The notes under the pieces are model-generated. The model saw only the letters and a program-made list of their open reading frames with translations, was not told the DNA's origin and made no database searches. Below are positions 7,399 through 10,164 of a stretch of 10,164 nt of DNA, piece by piece. Where the stretch lies: NCBI GenBank assembly GCA_937924465.1, contig CALDSP010000036.1, positions 1 to 10,164 of the forward strand. The letters are read 5' to 3'. Source of the stretch: an uncultured Leptospiraceae bacterium. GTDB taxonomy: Bacteria; Spirochaetota; Leptospiria; Leptospirales; Leptospiraceae. The position numbers were made by a program, and so were the translations under genes. Every line of letters begins with the position of its first letter. The first letter of the stretch is position 1.

Positions 7399-8033
7399 TG
7401 TTCGAAAAGATCCTTTATTTCTAATAAATCTAATTCTACTTGGGTTGGTAAAAACGAGAAACACCTTTCTGCAAGTTCTAAACGAGACTCTCGATCTAGC
7501 ATATCAATTAAAATATATTGCATGGCAACTAAATAACGCACATCTTCACATGCATACTCAATTTGTTCTTTTGTTAAAGTCTTCTTGCCCCAATCACTCG
7601 ATTGGTTTGTTTTATCTAAAGACTCTCCAAAAAATTCTCTTACAATATCTTTTAATCCATGTTTGTCTGTGTAAGTACGAGCTAATTTACTTGCAATCTT
7701 AGTGCAAAAAACATTTTGAACGTTGATACCCAAAGCTAATTTTAAAAAAAGCATATCCATCCTAGCAAAGTGAAATATTTTTATAATTTGAGAATTTTCT
7801 AATAGTTGTTGTAACTTAGGAGCTTTTTGTTGTTTGGGCAAAATTTGAATAACACTAAAATGATTGAAGGAATCACACATTTGGATAAGACAAAGCCTAT
7901 CTCGCTTTGGATTGAGTCCCATCATTTCACAGTCTATAGCTAAATGAAAGTCTTGCAAATAAAGATTTAGAGTTTCTTCATCTAAATCTCCATGAAATAG
8001 TTTTGGTTTTATGGTTGAAGGTTTTTGAGCCAT
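7395..8033 (-). CDS. rnd: Ribonuclease D-like 3'-5' exonuclease (DEDDy), short form without HRDC domain
   Basis: Exonuclease of the DnaQ/DEDD superfamily, 212 residues, expected to trim RNA 3' ends (tRNA and other small stable RNAs) in the cytoplasm with two metal ions. The catalytic motifs are complete: Exo I IDCEMMG (Asp34, Glu36), Exo II IFHFARMDMLFL (Asp93), and Exo III YACEDVRYL (Tyr160, Asp164), the YxxxD form that defines the DEDDy group. It contains only the exonuclease domain; the HRDC domains of E. coli RNase D (about 375 residues) are missing, as in the short RNase D proteins of several bacteria. The ATG at 8031-8033 has AAAGGG 5 bases upstream. It is first in the minus-strand run and overlaps radA by 4 bases. 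A role in DNA rather than RNA processing, given the radA linkage, cannot be excluded. Confidence 0.9.
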   Translation of the reverse strand: MAQKPSTIKPKLFHGDLDEETLNLYLQDFHLAIDCEMMGLNPKRDRLCLIQMCDSFNHFSVIQILPKQQKAPKLQQLLENSQIIKIFHFARMDMLFLKLALGINVQNVFCTKIASKLARTYTDKHGLKDIVREFFGESLDKTNQSSDWGKKTLTKEQIEYACEDVRYLVAMQYILIDMLDRESRLELAERCFSFLPTQVELDLLEIKDLFEH

Positions 8034-8079
8034 ATTTTCCCTTTAAAAATAAATCCCTTTTATTAAGGAATAAAAATAA
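8034..8079. promoter_or_regulatory. 46-base divergent spacer between exonuclease and alpha-galactosidase
   Basis: The two genes run apart from this very short AT-rich spacer, which must hold or border promoters for both unless they extend into the coding regions. It carries both ribosome binding sites: AAAGGG (minus strand, 8039-8044) and AAGGA (plus strand, 8065-8069, 10 bases before ATG 8080). A weak plus-strand pair is TTGAGC (8025-8030) with AATAAA (8048-8053), 17 bases apart. No clear operator was seen. Confidence 0.4.
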
Positions 8080-9978
8080 ATGATTTATGCAAAATTAAAT
8101 TACTCTGTTTTTGATCGAAACTATTCAATGAACTTAGGCAATCCAAAAGCAAATAAACCTAATTTAGAAGAAAATCATTTTGGGCTTGATTTTCAAGAAA
8201 AAAAAATTAGTGAAGAAACAACTCTTTTTTTAGCAGAATTAAAATGGGAAACTAACCTTAGGCCTTCTGTAGGTTTAAAAATCAAAGAGTTATTGATTCG
8301 GCTTCCACTTCCCAAGTATGGGAAATACAAGATTTTACAACATGGTTATCAATCTTGGAGTTATACAACTTGTTATACTGCAAAAGAAAGAGATGTCTCC
8401 CCCAGTTTTCAGTTTTTAAGAACTTCAGAAGAAAATATTTATTCTAGGCATACGGGCAGAACGGGAGAGTTTTTGAGTGAGGGATTTCTTTTAGTTTATA
8501 ATTCTGAAACAAAAGAAAATATACTTTGGGGATTATTTGAACCAAGTGAAATGGGAGTTAAATTTCGAGTTAAACTTTCAGAAAATTCTGAATTAGAATA
8601 TGTAGAAGTTATCTATGATATATATGCACATAACGAATTTAGGGGAGCACATTCTTTGCACCTAACGTCCATTCTTATGAAAACTTGGAAAGGAAATCCA
8701 TATGATGGATTAGAAACTTATTCCAAAGAACTTGCGCAAGAATATCAAATCAAAATATCTAAAGAAGATGTTCCAAGGGGATGGTGTTCTTGGTATTATT
8801 TTTACACAAATATTAGTGAAAAAATTATCTTAGACAATCTTAAAAAAGTCAAGGAAAAAAAATTACCAATAGAGTTTTTTCAAATTGATGATGGTTATCA
8901 AAAAGAAATAGGAGATTGGCTAATTCCTAATCAAAAATTTCCAGCTGGAATGAAATTTCTTGCAGATGAAATCAAAAAGGTTGATTTAAAACCCGGAATT
9001 TGGCTTGCTCCTTTTTTGATTCGTCCTAGGTCTGAATTTTTTAAAATGTATCCAGAGGCTTTAATAAAAGATGAAAAAGAAAGATTTGTTTCAGCTATAT
9101 GGCAACCTTTATGGGGAATGGGAAACACGTATGCGCTTGACGTAACTCATCCAACTGCGATTGATTATCTCGAAACAGTTTTTCATACTATAACTAAAGA
9201 TTGGGGATATGAATATTTAAAATTAGATTTTCTTTATGCTGCCTGTTTAGATGGAGTTTTATACAATAATCGTTTAACACCAGTTCAACGTTACAGGAAT
9301 ATTTTGGAAAGAATTCGAAAAGTTGTTGGAAATAAAATTTTTATGCTTGGTTGTGGAGCTCCTATCTTTCCCTCTATTGGTTTTTTTGATGGAATGCGCG
9401 TAAGTTGTGATATTACACCATTTTGGAGTAGACAACTGATTCGTGTTTTACTTAAAGACAAACATGCTCTTTGCACAGAACGTGCCCTTATAAATACTTT
9501 ATATAGATCATTTATGCATAAAAATTTTTGGCTCAACGATCCAGACTGTTTGATTGTTCGCAAAGAGAAAAATAAAATGACTTATTCTCAAACCATTCTC
9601 ATGGCAACAGTTATGGGACTTTCGGGAGGAATGCTTTTAATGAGTGATAATTTATCTACCCTAGATGAAGAGAGACTTCCTATATTTCTCAAGGCAGTAG
9701 AGTTGAGCAAAAAATGCCAAGACCATAATTCTATTCCACTTGGGCTTATGGACTACAAGTTTCCTACTGGATTTTACAATCCAAATGGAATTTTAGGAGT
9801 TTGGAATCCAACAAAGAAAAAGCAAAAAATTTCAATTGAAATTCCTTATAGATTTGATTTTTCCAAAAACATAGACTTTTGGACTAATAAAGAAATTTCT
9901 TTCACATGGGAAGCTGATACACAAATTTTCACTATTGAACTCAATCCTTATGAGAGTATAATTTTAGGAGTAAATTAA
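8080..9978 (+). CDS. Alpha-galactosidase, glycoside hydrolase family 36 (Thermotoga GalA type)
   Basis: Retaining glycosidase of 632 residues that would release alpha-linked galactose from melibiose, raffinose-type sugars or galactosyl glycans. An N-terminal beta-domain (about 1-225) includes LQHGYQSWS (86-94), which corresponds to the NNWQSW segment of Thermotoga GalA. The TIM barrel has GWCSWYYFY (234-242), FFQIDDGYQ (266-274), GDW (278-280), KPGIWLAPF (304-312), the nucleophile Asp383 in KLDF, LGCGAPIFPSIG (423-434), the acid/base Asp444 in MRVSCDITPFW, and WLNDPDC (484-490). The final ~90 residues form a small beta-domain. No signal peptide is visible, so the substrate is probably taken up or made inside the cell. 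The ATG at 8080 has AAGGA 10 bases upstream. No sugar transporter or regulator of the usual raffinose/melibiose kind lies next to it. Family and catalytic residues are clear; the exact substrate is inferred and could be another alpha-galactoside. Confidence 0.92.
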   Translation: MIYAKLNYSVFDRNYSMNLGNPKANKPNLEENHFGLDFQEKKISEETTLFLAELKWETNLRPSVGLKIKELLIRLPLPKYGKYKILQHGYQSWSYTTCYTAKERDVSPSFQFLRTSEENIYSRHTGRTGEFLSEGFLLVYNSETKENILWGLFEPSEMGVKFRVKLSENSELEYVEVIYDIYAHNEFRGAHSLHLTSILMKTWKGNPYDGLETYSKELAQEYQIKISKEDVPRGWCSWYYFYTNISEKIILDNLKKVKEKKLPIEFFQIDDGYQKEIGDWLIPNQKFPAGMKFLADEIKKVDLKPGIWLAPFLIRPRSEFFKMYPEALIKDEKERFVSAIWQPLWGMGNTYALDVTHPTAIDYLETVFHTITKDWGYEYLKLDFLYAACLDGVLYNNRLTPVQRYRNILERIRKVVGNKIFMLGCGAPIFPSIGFFDGMRVSCDITPFWSRQLIRVLLKDKHALCTERALINTLYRSFMHKNFWLNDPDCLIVRKEKNKMTYSQTILMATVMGLSGGMLLMSDNLSTLDEERLPIFLKAVELSKKCQDHNSIPLGLMDYKFPTGFYNPNGILGVWNPTKKKQKISIEIPYRFDFSKNIDFWTNKEISFTWEADTQIFTIELNPYESIILGVN

Positions 9979-10022
9979 TTTTTTAATTACTTTAACTGAA
10001 ACATTCTTTTGGCAAAAAAGAC

Positions 10023-10047
10023 TAGCTAATGAATGATTGTTTGGCTA
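10023..10047. terminator. Possible terminator hairpin between convergent genes
   Basis: TAGCTAA (10023-10029) and TTGGCTA (10041-10047) can form a 7-pair stem, one of them a U-G wobble on the plus strand, with an 11-base loop. Downstream on the plus strand is TTGTTATTT; on the minus strand a run of six T (10014-10019) follows, though there the stem has one C-A mismatch. It lies in the 77-base gap between the alpha-galactosidase and the convergent gene at the right edge, where a shared terminator would be expected. The stem is weak. Confidence 0.35.
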
Positions 10048-10055
10048 TTGTTATT

Positions 10056-10164
10056 TCAATTTTCTAACTTAATGTAGCCTTTTCCATTTTCTATTTCTAG
10101 TTTAGTACCTAGTTTTTCAGAAAGAACAGAAATTTCTAATAAAAATTCCTCTGCTTCTTTTCCA
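10056..10164 (-). CDS. C-terminal end of a minus-strand gene, possibly ParB-like; rest outside the window
   Basis: An open frame enters from the right edge and stops at TGA 10058-10056, giving 35 visible residues, mostly charged and helix-forming, then a beta-like tail. The segment LSEKLGTKLEIENGKGYIKL resembles the C-terminal dimerisation domain of chromosome-partitioning ParB proteins, whose usual form is a helix, then L...LGTKV.I, then G.I.I.Y. The match covers only the last part of the domain, and the expected ending (an aromatic-Ser-x-Glu-Leu helix) is absent, so the protein would be slightly short for ParB. It is clearly a gene tail rather than noise because the codons keep a regular AT-rich coding pattern. 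The identity is tentative. Confidence 0.5.
   Translation of the reverse strand, partial: GKEAEEFLLEISVLSEKLGTKLEIENGKGYIKLEN

Noticed and set aside
7399..7464. N-terminal extension of RadA to GTG 7464
   Set aside because: It lies inside the exonuclease reading frame, has no ribosome binding site of note, and makes RadA longer than its family; TTG 7398 explains the data better.
8198..8206. Run of nine A within the alpha-galactosidase gene as a phase-variation switch
   Set aside because: The frame is intact, similar A runs occur across this AT-rich window, and there is no evidence of variable length or a surface role.
9973..9988. AATTAA/TTAATT dyad at the alpha-galactosidase stop
   Set aside because: Only A-T pairs with a 4-base loop; too weak to support as a terminator or operator.

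Overview
The window is an AT-rich, gene-dense piece of chromosome from what looks like a diderm (Gram-negative type) bacterium. Outer-envelope style proteins (a PD40/OmpA peptidoglycan-binding protein and a probable lipoprotein) point to an outer membrane. The relaxed lipobox, the AT-rich codon use and the mix of families would fit a Leptospira-like spirochaete. That placement is an inference from general features, not from a marker gene.

Layout. At the left edge a plus-strand serine hydrolase of the beta-lactamase/esterase (class C) type enters from outside the window; its visible N-terminus looks like the end of a lipoprotein signal peptide. It ends tail to tail, with a 4-base overlap, against a minus-strand sodium:solute symporter. 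Continuing to the right, all on the minus strand, come a PD40-OmpA envelope protein, a response regulator fused to an HDOD domain, the DNA-repair protein RadA, and a short RNase D-type 3'-5' exonuclease. In transcription order this is exonuclease then radA (stop and start overlap as TTGA), a 91-base gap, RR-HDOD then PD40-OmpA (35-base overlap with an internal ribosome binding site), a 43-base gap, then the symporter. Divergent from the exonuclease, 46 bases away, is a plus-strand GH36 alpha-galactosidase of the Thermotoga GalA type. At the right edge lie the last 35 codons of a minus-strand gene whose tail resembles the C-terminal dimerisation domain of ParB.

How the genes relate. Exonuclease and RadA are a plausible nucleic-acid housekeeping pair. 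RR-HDOD and PD40-OmpA appear translationally coupled, which links a signalling protein with an envelope protein; their joint function is unknown. The symporter, the serine hydrolase and the alpha-galactosidase have no obvious shared pathway visible here.

I see no RNA genes, mobile elements, CRISPR arrays or phage genes, and no intergenic stretch above 100 bases. The region reads as mostly ordinary core genome. The points most worth a second look are the coupled RR-HDOD/PD40-OmpA pair and several start-site corrections; I did not find a convincing new multi-gene system.
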